A stretch of DNA of 49,822 nucleotides, taken from Hofstenia miamia (Eukaryota > Xenacoelomorpha > Acoela). This document shows, in pieces, positions 36,685 to 46,559 of this stretch. Where the stretch lies: the NCBI GenBank assembly GCA_004352715.1, contig SCFE01000050.1, positions 572,247 to 622,068 on the forward strand, given 5' to 3'. The notes beneath the pieces are model-generated. The model was not told the DNA's origin and ran no database searches. It saw only the letters and a program-made list of their open reading frames with translations. Position numbers and translations under genes: made by a program. How positions within the stretch are numbered: the first letter of the stretch is position 1; each line of letters opens with the position of its first letter.

Positions 36685-37595
36685 CTTGGTGAGTTCAGAA
36701 AGTAATGAGAATCTGTTCCCAGGAATTTAAGAAGAATGACATCAATGTGAAACAGACATATACTTATACATAATCACCTAATACATCGATGACACATAAA
36801 AAGCTTTCTTTCATTTTGTCAAAAATGGTTTGGAAATTTAGATTTGTCAATAGAGTGCAATGCACCAAAAAGGAAATTTTTGAATTCTTCTTCATCTGCA
36901 AAACTGCTCATACTGCACAAGTTTTCCAACTTTGTGAGCAACCAGTAGCCTTCAAGATTGATTTCAGTTGAATATGAGGCCTAACACTTGTCTCTGTCCC
37001 TTGATTCCAAAAATTCTGTCACTAATTGGGACACATGAGGCCTTGCATTATTGTCAATCAACCAGCTGCTTCCCCATCCAATAGAGTTTGTCAGATGACT
37101 GTATTTCTGGTGGATACTTTTCAGAAACTGCACATAAAGCACTTTGTTTATATTCTCGCCAGTAACAAAGTTTGAATCTGTTCAATATTGGAAGCAGAAG
37201 CTACTTTTTCCGGCCTTCTACTCTTCAGTGCATCCTCCAGTGATTGCCTCATTCCAACTTTGACATGCTTGTTTATTGAAAGTATAGTTTCAAGTGATGG
37301 AGCTTGATATTTCCATGCAAAAAGAGCATTCCATGAATAGCAGCTGTGGAGTGTTTATTTCTCATCATGGTCACGACAAAGAAGTGATAATTTTCACGTT
37401 TGCATTCCATTCCCTAAATGAAAACAGTTCTAGTGTAACACACTGTTTCAAAATAATGAATGGATAGAAAAACACACAACTTTATATACAAGTTAGCCAA
37501 TTATGATAGAAGCATTTACACCAATCATAACCTTTTTTATTTATAACATAAATATGTGTGCGAGAATTTTCTCATTACTTTCTGAACAATCCAAG
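36685..37595 (-). mobile_element. Internally deleted mariner element
   Basis: Inverted ends of about 28 bp, ACTTGGTGAGTTCAGAAAGT at the left and its near-complement at 37569-37596, are flanked by TA on each side, the Tc1/mariner target. On the minus strand, broken frames read MECKRENYHFF at the start and QAPSLETILSINKHVKVGM with QSLEDALKSRRP in the helix-turn-helix region. These are followed by SSWLIDNNARPHVSQLVTEF around the second catalytic Asp, then GYWLLTKLENL and SFADEEEFKNFL. The segment with the first Asp is deleted, and the third Asp position (usually D before YWLF) is Gly. The 911-bp length is below the usual 1.3 kb. Dead copy. Confidence 0.9.
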
Positions 37596-37599
37596 TAGT

Positions 37600-39780
37600 T
37601 GATAGAATATTACAAAATATAAAATTAAGAGGAAGATACATTCATACAATTTTGAAAATTCTAGGCCCATGGCAAAGAAAATTTCAATCCAGTAGAGTAT
37701 AGTAACAGAGAATTTAATAATTGGATTTTACATTGCCTAAGACCTCGTTTGCTGCCGTAAAATAAAGAATAACCATTATTTACCAGCCATAAAGAAAGCC
37801 GAATATTAAATTTACAAATTTACAATATATTAGAATATATTATAATTTAGTAAAAATATGTATGCGAATGGCATTGAGCAATTTAATCAGATTTTTTTAT
37901 AAATAAAATGTTATAAATAATACGATGTATATCAACGCTGTAATTTTTTGGTAGTTTGAAAAATGTTGGTGTTAGGAATACTATTTTATTACGAACCATG
38001 ACTAAATACAAAGCATTTATTTGAAATAACAGTTCTATATAATTACAATCCATCTTAAGTTCGCCTTGGTAAACAATGCCTTTGCCTTTTGTATCACATG
38101 CATTAGGTAGAGTTTTGTTAAATCATATCGATGATTTATAGCAACAGAGAAATCTTTTGTTTATAGCCTCTCTGTGTAATAAATTGTCAGTGACTATCAA
38201 ATTGAGATCAATAAGTTGATTGTTTTAATTGCTTGAATTTACGGCTGTTTACAACCAACAAAGAAAACTTATTGCACGTCAACCACATGATTTATGGAAA
38301 TTTGTGTTTGAGCGCGCTTCTTGGTCTATCTATCAACAAAATGTTGCAGATTTTAGTAAAGATTTTTGAAACTTTTTATATCATTAAATTTTGATTTAGG
38401 CCCATAAAGTAGCACTGTTTTGAGGGCATGTCTGCGTCACGTACATGGAATTAAAGCAACCAGTCGGGTGACATCGGTCATCGAAATCAACGCGCATATA
38501 TCACGTCTGGTATAGTCATGGTTAAGCGATAGATTAATAATTTAATAGTAATATACTCATGCTTCAGTGAATCATTTGTAAAATTGTTAATGAAATCACA
38601 CTATGCACTGGACATTTAATGATGGATTAAATTTTCATATGGAAAAGACGAAGGTACTTTTACTAAAAGAAAAAACAGTTAAACAATTTGTTTAAAAACT
38701 ATTTAAAAATAATTTAAACATTTTTTTCTGAAAATATAAAAATTAGATGTACTATTATCTAAAAAGTGTAAAACCACTCATAAAATAATTCCAATTTTCA
38801 TTTATATTAATTTTAAGTTTTACTATTTATTTACTGTGCGGTCACCTTAAGTTGCGCAAGAATTTCTTCACAAATGTAGGCAAACATTCCAACTTATTAA
38901 TTCATTTAACATAGTCATTTCAAAATTCACTCCAAAAAAGAGGCCAGGCCGTATTTTTGCAGGTCTTACCGGTCGCAAATAAAAAAGAATTAAGTCATTT
39001 TTTTCTCAATTACATATTGACCTTTTAAATTAATGTCAATACTGTAACTAATGTGGCTACTGTAAGTAACTTTAGTGTAAATGCAGGCATGTGCAACACT
39101 GAGCTCTTGTGCAGTGCATTCTCGCAAAGCTGGCTTTCCACACACAATATTATAAATCATGCTTATGTGAAATCGTAACTTGCGGTAAAAATTTCATTAT
39201 AGAAAGCTTATTACCGATATTTTCGAAACTTTAAACGTTAAAATCGAAAAGCTGAAGATTACAAATTAGAACATGACGAAGAACCTTATTAACCTATTCA
39301 TCCTTTGAATTTTTGAACTGCTAATCGCAGCCCTTGCACAAGCCTGTAAAGGCAAATATCTTTCATGCTACACAAAATTGTGAGAGCTGCAATAAGATTT
39401 GTAGATATACAATAACTACCGTAGGAAAGGTGTGCGAATAATATTAAAATTCTTACTACAAAATTGATAGTGAAATTTAGATAATTCGCTGATGAAAATA
39501 TTTTCTTAATAAAACACATTCACAAATTTCAGCTAGGCATGATTTCCCGCAAATTTTGCTATTATCACATTATAGTTTATTACAAATATTTTTCTATTAC
39601 TCTAGAAAACTAAAAAGTTTTTATGTCTTCTGAGCTATATTCAAATGTCATGATTATTTATATTTTGATTATATACTAGTTTCATATGGTGCTTTTTCGA
39701 TTTTGTAAATCAAGGAACTAGAACTTGTTGAGCTACAGTTTTTTACAGAATAATATTGGTAGCAAAATGTAAATATTATA
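37600..39780. other. No recognisable feature
   Basis: AT-rich spacer between the mariner and the second hAT copy. No coding motifs or paired ends seen. Confidence 0.45.
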
Positions 39781-39989
39781 AGAGGGCTGAGTTCAGGACA
39801 GTATAAAGACAGGACGGATAATTAGGATAAAAGTATAAAATCAATAAAATCAGGATAACAGTACAATTCCTGTATTTCAACAGTATAATTACAGTATTTA
39901 CAGTATAAGGGGTTGTTGTAATTGAATTACGAATTGTTTTGGTATTTCTAAACTTATATTAATTATAGAGAACATTGATTAAATTAATG

Positions 39990-41048
39990 ATGAGTATATG
40001 GATGAATATGACGATTGCACTGAAAGGGTGTTAATTCCAGGAAGTTCACTTCTGTGTTGTACACATGCGCTGCACAACTCCCTTAAGCAAGCTGTAAAAA
40101 ATTAGCAAGCTGTAAAAAATTCGGTTGCTAAAGTTCGCAAAGTTGCTAAAGTTCGCAAAGTTATCTTTCGCATGAATCGCAGTACATGTGATATGGATAA
40201 ATTTCGAATGCACAATGAATTTTTTGGTGAACTTCAATAAGGCGTTGCAACACGGTGAAATTCCACAATGGCAAGGCTTGAAAGTGTCTTAAGTGATGAG
40301 TATCCATTTGATGCTTTCGAGTCAGATACGTTATCAGAGTCAGATTACTCCAAAATAACTGCAATTAAATCTGATCTTGAAAAATGTTAAGCTATGAAAA
40401 AATGGTAAGCTCTGAAATTATTGCTACATCTCTCGCAATGTTACGATTTTCACTCAAACCACGATTTTCCCTCAAACCACAAGAAGACGACCCAACATAT
40501 GTCATTGATTTAAAGGAGTAAATTGTTAGTGAATACCACTGTAGGTTGTTAATTTCAAGTCCTGAAGCTATTCAGCTGGCTAAGATATCAACAGCTTTCA
40601 ACATTCGATATAAGAGTTTGTCATGTTTCTTCAAGGACGAAAGATGCAGTTCTTGGGAATTGTTGAATACCCTTTGCCCAAAAATTACAACGTTGTCTGA
40701 GGAGAATGCAGCAAAACGTTTAATCATGAATGGGAAATGGACGACAGCTTCGACAGTGATAACACCACTACTTTCCAGATGAAAATACGTCATTTTGTCA
40801 AGAGCTTGAGCAATATACATATAAAATTATTTCTCAGGATGAAAGTGCCGATCCTTTCGCTTAGTGGCAATGAAACCAAAACAAATTTCCATATATTTCG
40901 AAAGTTGCAGCACCCATTCTGCATACACCAGCAACTAGTGTTCCGGCTGAAAGATTGTTTTCATCATATCTAAAAAGACGAAACGCCATATCATATGCAA
41001 ATATCAACGTTTTGTGTTGCATTCGAGATTGGGCAGCTAAAAACTGAT
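39990..41048 (+). pseudogene. hAT transposase pseudogene, copy 2
   Basis: This copy extends further upstream than copy 1. It reads EYDDCTERVLIPGSS and CCTHALHNSLKQAVKN, the hAT region with a CxAHxLxL-type motif, then RMNRSTCDMDKFRMHNEFF. This continues through ARLESVLSDEYPFDAFESD and RYKSLSCFF to the C-terminal VPAERLFSS and RDWAAKN. Two abutting 18-bp tandem duplications (40086-40121 and 40124-40159) interrupt it. It shares the TAG of copy 1 (FA-stop-WQ). It also has a net 12-base loss in the dimerisation motif, removing residues after ERLFSS. Not functional. Confidence 0.85.
40086..40159. repeat. Two abutting 18-bp tandem duplications
   Basis: AGCAAGCTGTAAAAAATT is present twice (40086-40103, 40104-40121), then GTTGCTAAAGTTCGCAAA twice (40124-40141, 40142-40159). 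Both are exact and of equal unit length, inside the hAT transposase remnant. Confidence 0.95.
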
Positions 41049-41099
41049 TTTTATTTTTTTCGAATAAAACCTTCCAAGTTTTGATTTTACAATATCTAC

Positions 41100-41105
<6 letters not shown>

Positions 41106-41137
<32 letters not shown>
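41106..41137. repeat. (TA)n microsatellite
   Basis: Longer version of the run at 992-1010. Confidence 0.9.
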
Positions 41138-41139
<2 letters not shown>

Positions 41140-41690
41140 TATATTAGCAAGTAAGCAAGATAAAAACAGGATAAAAACAGGACAGGATAATTTTTTCAGC
41201 AGTACAGGACAGGATAAAGTGTTTCTTAGACTCACCACTAAATAATAGTAATGAGTTCTATCATACTGCATTTCAAGTGTTCATGTGTAAAATTAAAAGA
41301 CGCTAGAATATGTAACATTTCACTATATGCCGAAGGAATCTACCCTTAATATTTTCACTATATATTTTCAATAATGGCATTTATATTTTAACAACATCAA
41401 TTTTGTAAAAGTATATACCCTCAGATTAGTCTTTTCAAAAGCTAATATAAAATGCTTTGGGGAAAAAAATTGAAAACATAGAATAATTTTAAAAACAGAT
41501 TCAAATAGACAATGAAAATATCTTTAGAAATTTTTGTATGACTTTTGAGTTTTACATTTTTAACTGTGGAAAATAAAAATTTGTTGTTTTTCCCTTTAGA
41601 AAATTGATATATTCAGGGAGATTTCTGTGCTTCAATTTCCATATGTTCTCAATTTGTATCTTCCATGCTGACTTTCTATCATACTTAGTA

Positions 41691-42022
41691 TAGTTCGAAT
41701 AAAGCGATTAGTTAGTTCTAGTTCCAAATAAGAGTTCCTTGCAGTATTATTCTTATGTTGATTTGAAACAACTTCGTCATTAGTCGTCAATCCATATTAA
41801 ATAATTTTCGAATGGTTTGGTTCCTTATGCCTAAAAGTAACCTCTCTTGTCTTCTATCCATAAAGATGGATATTGGCAATAGTGTTAGTGCTTTATTCTT
41901 CCTAATTTGATTCAGTGATTTCTTTGTAGGCTTGGTGAAAATTGATTGAGAATATGAACAAAAGCGACTACATCCTAATGGATACTATGAGCAGCTTAGG
42001 GTTAACGAAATAAACTGAAAAC
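41691..42022. other. Non-homologous island 1, copy 2 side
   Basis: 332 bases unrelated to 1576-1907 although both flanks match. I see no recognisable coding. It may be a different repeat. Confidence 0.6.
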
Positions 42023-42124
42023 CCGTTCTATTCAACTCATCTGACCAGTTCTATCATTGTCAATTTGTTAGTGTTAATCCTATACTGCCAACTTTTAAGT
42101 CATCACTCATCATTGTGGAGTTCC

Positions 42125-42320
42125 AATACAAGAAGAAACGAAGCAAATTTTATTAAAATGCTATAATTTATCTAATTTGAATGATTGAAATAGCTTTCTT
42201 TTATATTAGCCTTACGATATATTACATAAATTAATATCTTTAAAAATATATCCCAGCATGTAACATTAAAAATAGCGAATTGGTACATACACTAATGAAA
42301 TAAAGCAAATATGCTATTGC
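42125..42320. repeat. Interspersed repeat within island 2
   Basis: Homologous to 30985-31140. It occupies the place where copy 1 has the 3' tail of the non-LTR fragment. Confidence 0.75.
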
Positions 42321-42343
42321 AGCTAATTCTCAGCTCGAGGAAC

Positions 42344-42590
42344 TCACCAGGTCCCAGGAATTCTGAGAGCTTTCCTCAGTACTGTAGCTGTTCCTAACAA
42401 TGTTGCCTTCTGTGCTACTGCTCCTCCCCACTTTGGTACACCCAACTCCTCCAAGTATCATTTATGTTTCTTACTCACTGCTCCTTGTACTCCTACAACT
42501 ACTGGGACTACTTTAACCTTCTTCAATTTCCACAGGCTTTTTATTTCCTCTGCCAACTCTATACTTGTATATCTTCTCTTTCTCCTTGCT
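42344..42590 (-). pseudogene. Non-LTR retrotransposon pol tail, copy 2
   Basis: Same coding remnant as 2229-2475, including the TGA in HK-stop-YLEE. The sequence past the stop soon changes into an unrelated repeat, so the (TAA)n tail is missing. It is bounded on the other side by the (TA)n run at about 42612-42645. Confidence 0.75.
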
Positions 42591-42606
42591 TTGGTATGTG
42601 TATATG

Positions 42607-42611
<5 letters not shown>

Positions 42612-42645
<34 letters not shown>
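42612..42645. repeat. (TA)n microsatellite
   Basis: Equivalent of 2497-2530. Confidence 0.9.
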
Positions 42646-42647
<2 letters not shown>

Positions 42648-43266
42648 CAATTTCATGCAACTTCTATAGAATATCCCTCTTACATTATTACCCTAATTTT
42701 GTTGCTTTAAATTTATACATAAACATTTAATTTCAAATTTATTTTAGAGATTCGTGACAATAATATGATTATGTTCAATTTTTTGATTACATGATTTACA
42801 GAAATTAGGATATAATGAATATATATATATCTATAACATTTCCCAACATGTACAGACATTGCAATGGATTGAGCAAGATTGTCTAATTTATATTTACTAT
42901 AAATATTAGGTCAAAGATTTTTTTAAAGCTGTGCGAGTGTGGTAGAATATGACTTCAGTTCCCCGCCAGGGCAAATTCATTTAAATTTGTAGCATTAAAT
43001 CTATTGCAATTTCAGTAAAGGATAATTTTTTAGATTTGTCCATTATCTCATTATTGGATATATCCATAGATACCAGTTAGATACATGCATCCCCATTCAT
43101 ATGTTGCATGAATTTCTGCAAATTTCAAATAATTGTAAAGTACTTTGGGTAATTTTTATTTAAAAATTTTCTTACTAATACCACAAAGTCATGCATTTAC
43201 TGGAATGAATTCTCAGAAGGAGGAAGTTCGCTAAGAGCGTAATTTTCTTCCAGGATTTTGTTGTTG

Positions 43267-43543
43267 CTATTTTTCCTTTTCTGAATCTCTATGAATAATT
43301 ATGTCCAATTTGAAAATTGTAATTGCAAGTGGAACTAGTGTGAGAACATCAGTGATCCATGCAAGATAGTGTGCCCTTCCATAGCTATCGAAAATGAAGT
43401 GCTGCAGGAAATATCCTCTAGTTAATATTGTGGCAAGGAATGCCAAGATAGTATGACTATCTAAATATCGTATCAAGGTTTCATACAATTCTACATCATT
43501 CGCCGAATAATAACATTTACACAGCAAATTTAACTTGAAGCAA
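43267..43543 (-). CDS. Claudin/PMP22-like protein, C-terminal exon (copy 2)
   Basis: Almost identical to 3152-3428. Only two residues differ in the open frame: Ala to Asp in the last membrane span (KLDIII) and the final Ile to Lys. A charged Asp inside the span would be unfavourable and fits loss of constraint. The same acceptor lies at 43544-43545. Confidence 0.5.
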
Positions 43544-44009
43544 CTAATATAAACGAATAGGTCCATGTGGCTTTTCAAAGAATAAAAGTGAAAAATTGAG
43601 AAATATATTATTTTTAACCTTTGCTTTGTACTTGAAGAAAAAATTAACTTTAATTTCTACTCCCTGCACTTGATTGACTATTGTGAACGCATGTTCAATA
43701 AGAAGAAACTTTAAGATATTGCTGCTTGAGAACAGATGAAACTTATTTTAAATGACATTGCTTTCAGTGACGAGTCTCATTATTCAACATGCAAAATTGT
43801 AATTACGAAAATTAAGGCAGGATATTCAATATTCACAAAGTGGAAAATATGTTTCCCTAATATGCTATTTATCACGTCGATTATTTAAATCCATAGGAAT
43901 TATGATTTTTACAAAATGTAAAATATTTTGACAGAGGAGTTTTCAAACTTTGAAGGGGAATCCGAAAGAAACTTTTACTAAAATTAATAATATCTAGAAT
44001 TTCACTTAC

Positions 44010-44328
44010 TTGAGTTGACTCATTAGCAAAGAGCAACAAGCCTAAAATTGCTGAAAGACTGAAAACAATTATTGATAATATCTGCTGGAAATCAAATGTT
44101 TGATGGAGAAGCAATTCTTCTCCTCGATTCTCGATTGCGATCTATGTAACATAGTCCTATTGACTTAAAAAGTGAAGAAGTGGTTAAGTAATATGGAAAC
44201 TTCACCTGTGAATGTTTTACACTTGTGTCAATATCTAACACCCAATTTGGTGACAGAATCACAATTATCAGGAGTATCGTTGTAGTGCCTGCAGAAATTG
44301 CTGTGACACAAATCAAAAGAAAATTCAT
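44010..44328 (-). pseudogene. Claudin/PMP22-like N-terminal exon, frame broken (copy 2)
   Basis: Same structure as 3895-4222: ATG at 44328, first membrane span, PNWVLDID, then a frame change at the CTCGATT tandem duplication (44123-44129 and 44130-44136). The second membrane span follows in the new frame up to the GTAAGT donor at 44009-44004. It is three codons shorter near the start (MNFLLICVTA). The shared lesion shows the frame was broken before the two copies separated. Confidence 0.55.
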
Positions 44329-44597
44329 TACTAAAGCATAATATATATTTAGTCATTAAAATTATACATATTTCTAAATATTGAACACATTAAATGAAAC
44401 CACAGGTTGTTTCAGGGAAGTTGATATGATTTCTACGCTGATGAGGAAATTTCTTAGCTATAAATTCCGTTTATTTAAAAATATAAGAAATGCTATTTTC
44501 AAAATGTAAAATATTTTAGGAGAGGAGTTTTCAAATTCTGAAGAGGAATGTCAAGGAAACTCTGACTAAAGTTATTAATATCTAGAATTTCACTTAC

Positions 44598-44873
44598 TTG
44601 AAATGAACAAAAGCAAACGAGCAACATGCCTGAAACTGATGAAAGATTTAAAAATATTAATGATGAAAACTGATCGCGATCAGTTAAAGGAGGAGGAACC
44701 AATTCGTCTTTTCTTCTGAGATCATTGTAATAAAGTCCCATGCACTTAAGATTACCGCTTCGGTCAATATCGACCACCCAATTTGGTGAAAAACTCACAA
44801 TTTGCAACAGTATTGTCGTACACATTGCAAAAATAACAGTCACACAATTTCCGAGTAAGGACGCTAAATTCAT
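44598..44873 (-). CDS. Claudin/PMP22-like protein, N-terminal exon (paralogue 3)
   Basis: ATG at 44873, 92 codons open to a consensus donor (CAA then GTAAGTG at 44597), phase 0. The first membrane span is VTVIFAMCTTILLQIVSFSP. It is followed by NWVVDIDRSGNLKCMGLYYN, an extracellular loop with a GLYY motif in the place of the claudin GLW, then a charged stretch DLRRKDELVPPPLTDRDQ. The second span is SLIFLNLSSVSGMLLVCF. It has neither the 7-bp duplication nor the 20-residue insertion of the other two copies. It lies 170 bases upstream of copy 2 on the same strand, a tandem arrangement. No own C-terminal exon is visible, so it may splice to the exon at 43267 or be incomplete. Confidence 0.55.
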
Positions 44874-44944
44874 TACTAAAACATAAAATATATTTAGTTA
44901 TTAAATTGTAAATATTATTAATTTAATTGACGTTAAATTATGAA

Positions 44945-45055
44945 AGAATTTTCAAACCAAAACAAACACTTTCTACCTATATGTGAACCAGACATATAAT
45001 CATGTCAAATTTCAAGACCCACTTCAGATTTTTTGGTTGAACTTGTGACGGGGCA
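44945..45055. promoter_or_regulatory. Upstream flank of paralogue 3, similar to 4310-4440
   Basis: Contains AACCAAAACAAACAC, TATATGTGAACCAGACATAT and TCATGTCAAATTTCAAGACC, matched by the sequence upstream of copy 1. It could be a conserved promoter-proximal segment or a repeat. Confidence 0.4.
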
Positions 45056-45059
45056 CTAA

Positions 45060-46200
45060 ATCTATTCAGTGTGCAATCAATGCATAGCATATTTACTGGC
45101 ATTTTATTATAATTTGTATGTATTCATATATACATATATATTGCAACACAACAAAAAATAATGAAGAAATATATAGATCAAAATTCACTGTAAAATCTTG
45201 GTTCCACTTCTGAAACATTAATTGCTCACAAATTATATGCCTTAGAAGATATAAAGTGCAACAATTATTTTGGAAATGTTACACTTGAAGGAAAAAACTA
45301 GATTTAAATTTCCTCTTTTGAATGTCAGAAGTATGCAGTTTGAATATACTTCAATTAATTGATTTAAACATGTAGACAATATATTGCTAATTAGGAATAA
45401 TAATCTCATTTCACAACTTACTGAAGCAAGATATGGCAATAGTTGCAGAGATGCTTAAAATTTCTAAAATATGAAAAGTCCACTCGATAGAAAACCGTCT
45501 CCTATTTAGCTAAAGTAAATCAGCAAAATAAGAAGTTATTGAATCCAGGGGCTTACACATAATTTTCTGACGGAGTATATTTTATTTACATGTTCGCGAA
45601 TATTTTTAAAATTATAGACCCTAGATATGCATTTCGCTACTTTAAATGTTAATTTTTTTTTTTTTTTAACGTAAGAATTTTTTGAGTCGCCAATCAAAAA
45701 TCAATTTAGTAAACCTGACGGGGGACATTCCACTCTGTCTCAGTTGGGCCTGCCACTGCAAGTTTCCAATTCCGTTTATGCGCACAAATCGATTGGACGG
45801 GACTTGAGTGGTCGATTTACTGAAAACATAATACTGAAGGTTAGGTTTTGCCATGGTGTACATAATTACACCTGGGTTGTTGCTGCCATGGGCTCTAGAT
45901 CAGTTTTTTTCGAAAATCCTATTTACTTTTGACAAAATTCAATATCTTCATGTACTTGAAATACAGAAATAATTTTTGTGCATCATATCTACAGAGGCCC
46001 CGGAAGCAGGGACTCATTAAAAACATTAATGAACACAGAGGTATAAATATAACAAAAAAAACATCATCAATTTATTTTCATCTTCACATTCACCAGAGAT
46101 GAAAGCAGTACCCTCAACTGGCGAATATGACCGGTCCTTTAGTTGTAACAGTGACCGTTGTTGGCGCAATTTAAGTTATTTGAAAATTTTTTCTCATGCT
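45060..46200. other. Mostly featureless; one GC-richer patch
   Basis: AT-rich apart from 45710-45880, which is open on both strands and could hold an exon. I could not choose a strand. A pure T run of about 16 lies near 45652-45667. Confidence 0.4.
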
Positions 46201-46206
46201 TCCAAT

Positions 46207-46250
<44 letters not shown>
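46207..46250. repeat. (TA)n microsatellite
   Basis: Long pure TA run before the third copy of the 2600-2716 repeat. Confidence 0.9.
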
Positions 46251-46252
<2 letters not shown>

Positions 46253-46263
46253 ACTTAATTTCT

Positions 46264-46381
46264 ACTTAAAATTTAATATCAAATTTATTTTAGAATTTCG
46301 AAACAATAATATGATTATGTTCAATTTTTGATTGCATGATTTCAATTGAAATTTTGCAGAAATTAAGATATAATGAATATA
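46264..46381. repeat. Third, diverged copy of the 2600-2716 repeat
   Basis: Shares ACAATAATATGATTATGTTC, TTGCATGATTTCA-like and AGATATAATGAATATATA with the other two copies, with several substitutions and a short insertion. Confidence 0.75.
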
Positions 46382-46401
46382 TATATATATATATATTATA
46401 T

Positions 46402-46434
<33 letters not shown>
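46375..46434. repeat. (TA)n-rich tract
   Basis: Interrupted TA repeats following the third copy. Confidence 0.85.
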
Positions 46435-46439
<5 letters not shown>

Positions 46440-46559
46440 TTATTATTTAATTCGGTTTGTAGAATAAAAGTCGAGAAATCGTATGTTATTTCAAGGAAGC
46501 TGTTAAATTTATCACACCAAATAAATTTATAAGAATGTAATGAAAGAAAATTTATAAAC

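Larger units (their letters stand above)
39790..41250. mobile_element. hAT element remnant, copy 2, with flanking ACAGGATAA arrays
   Basis: ACAGGA/GGATAA-type words lie at 39795-39860 and 41160-41220 in the same orientation, on either side of the transposase remnant. This gives an element of roughly 1.5 kb. Terminal inverted repeats are not clear, so the ends are approximate. The right array contains the same repeat words as 1040-1112. Confidence 0.55.
40281..44398. repeat. Long direct duplication, copy 2
   Basis: Partner of 150-4289. See the first copy for the constant offset of 40115. Two islands (41691-42022 and about 42125-42335) do not match copy 1, although their lengths are conserved. 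Confidence 0.93.

Noticed and set aside
40861-41271. 136-codon minus-strand frame
   Set aside because: Antisense of the hAT C-terminus extended through a (TA)n run.
45710-45880. GC-richer patch with open frames on both strands, possible exon
   Set aside because: Minus strand has plausible acceptor and donor, plus strand is equally open. No family recognised and no way to choose the strand.
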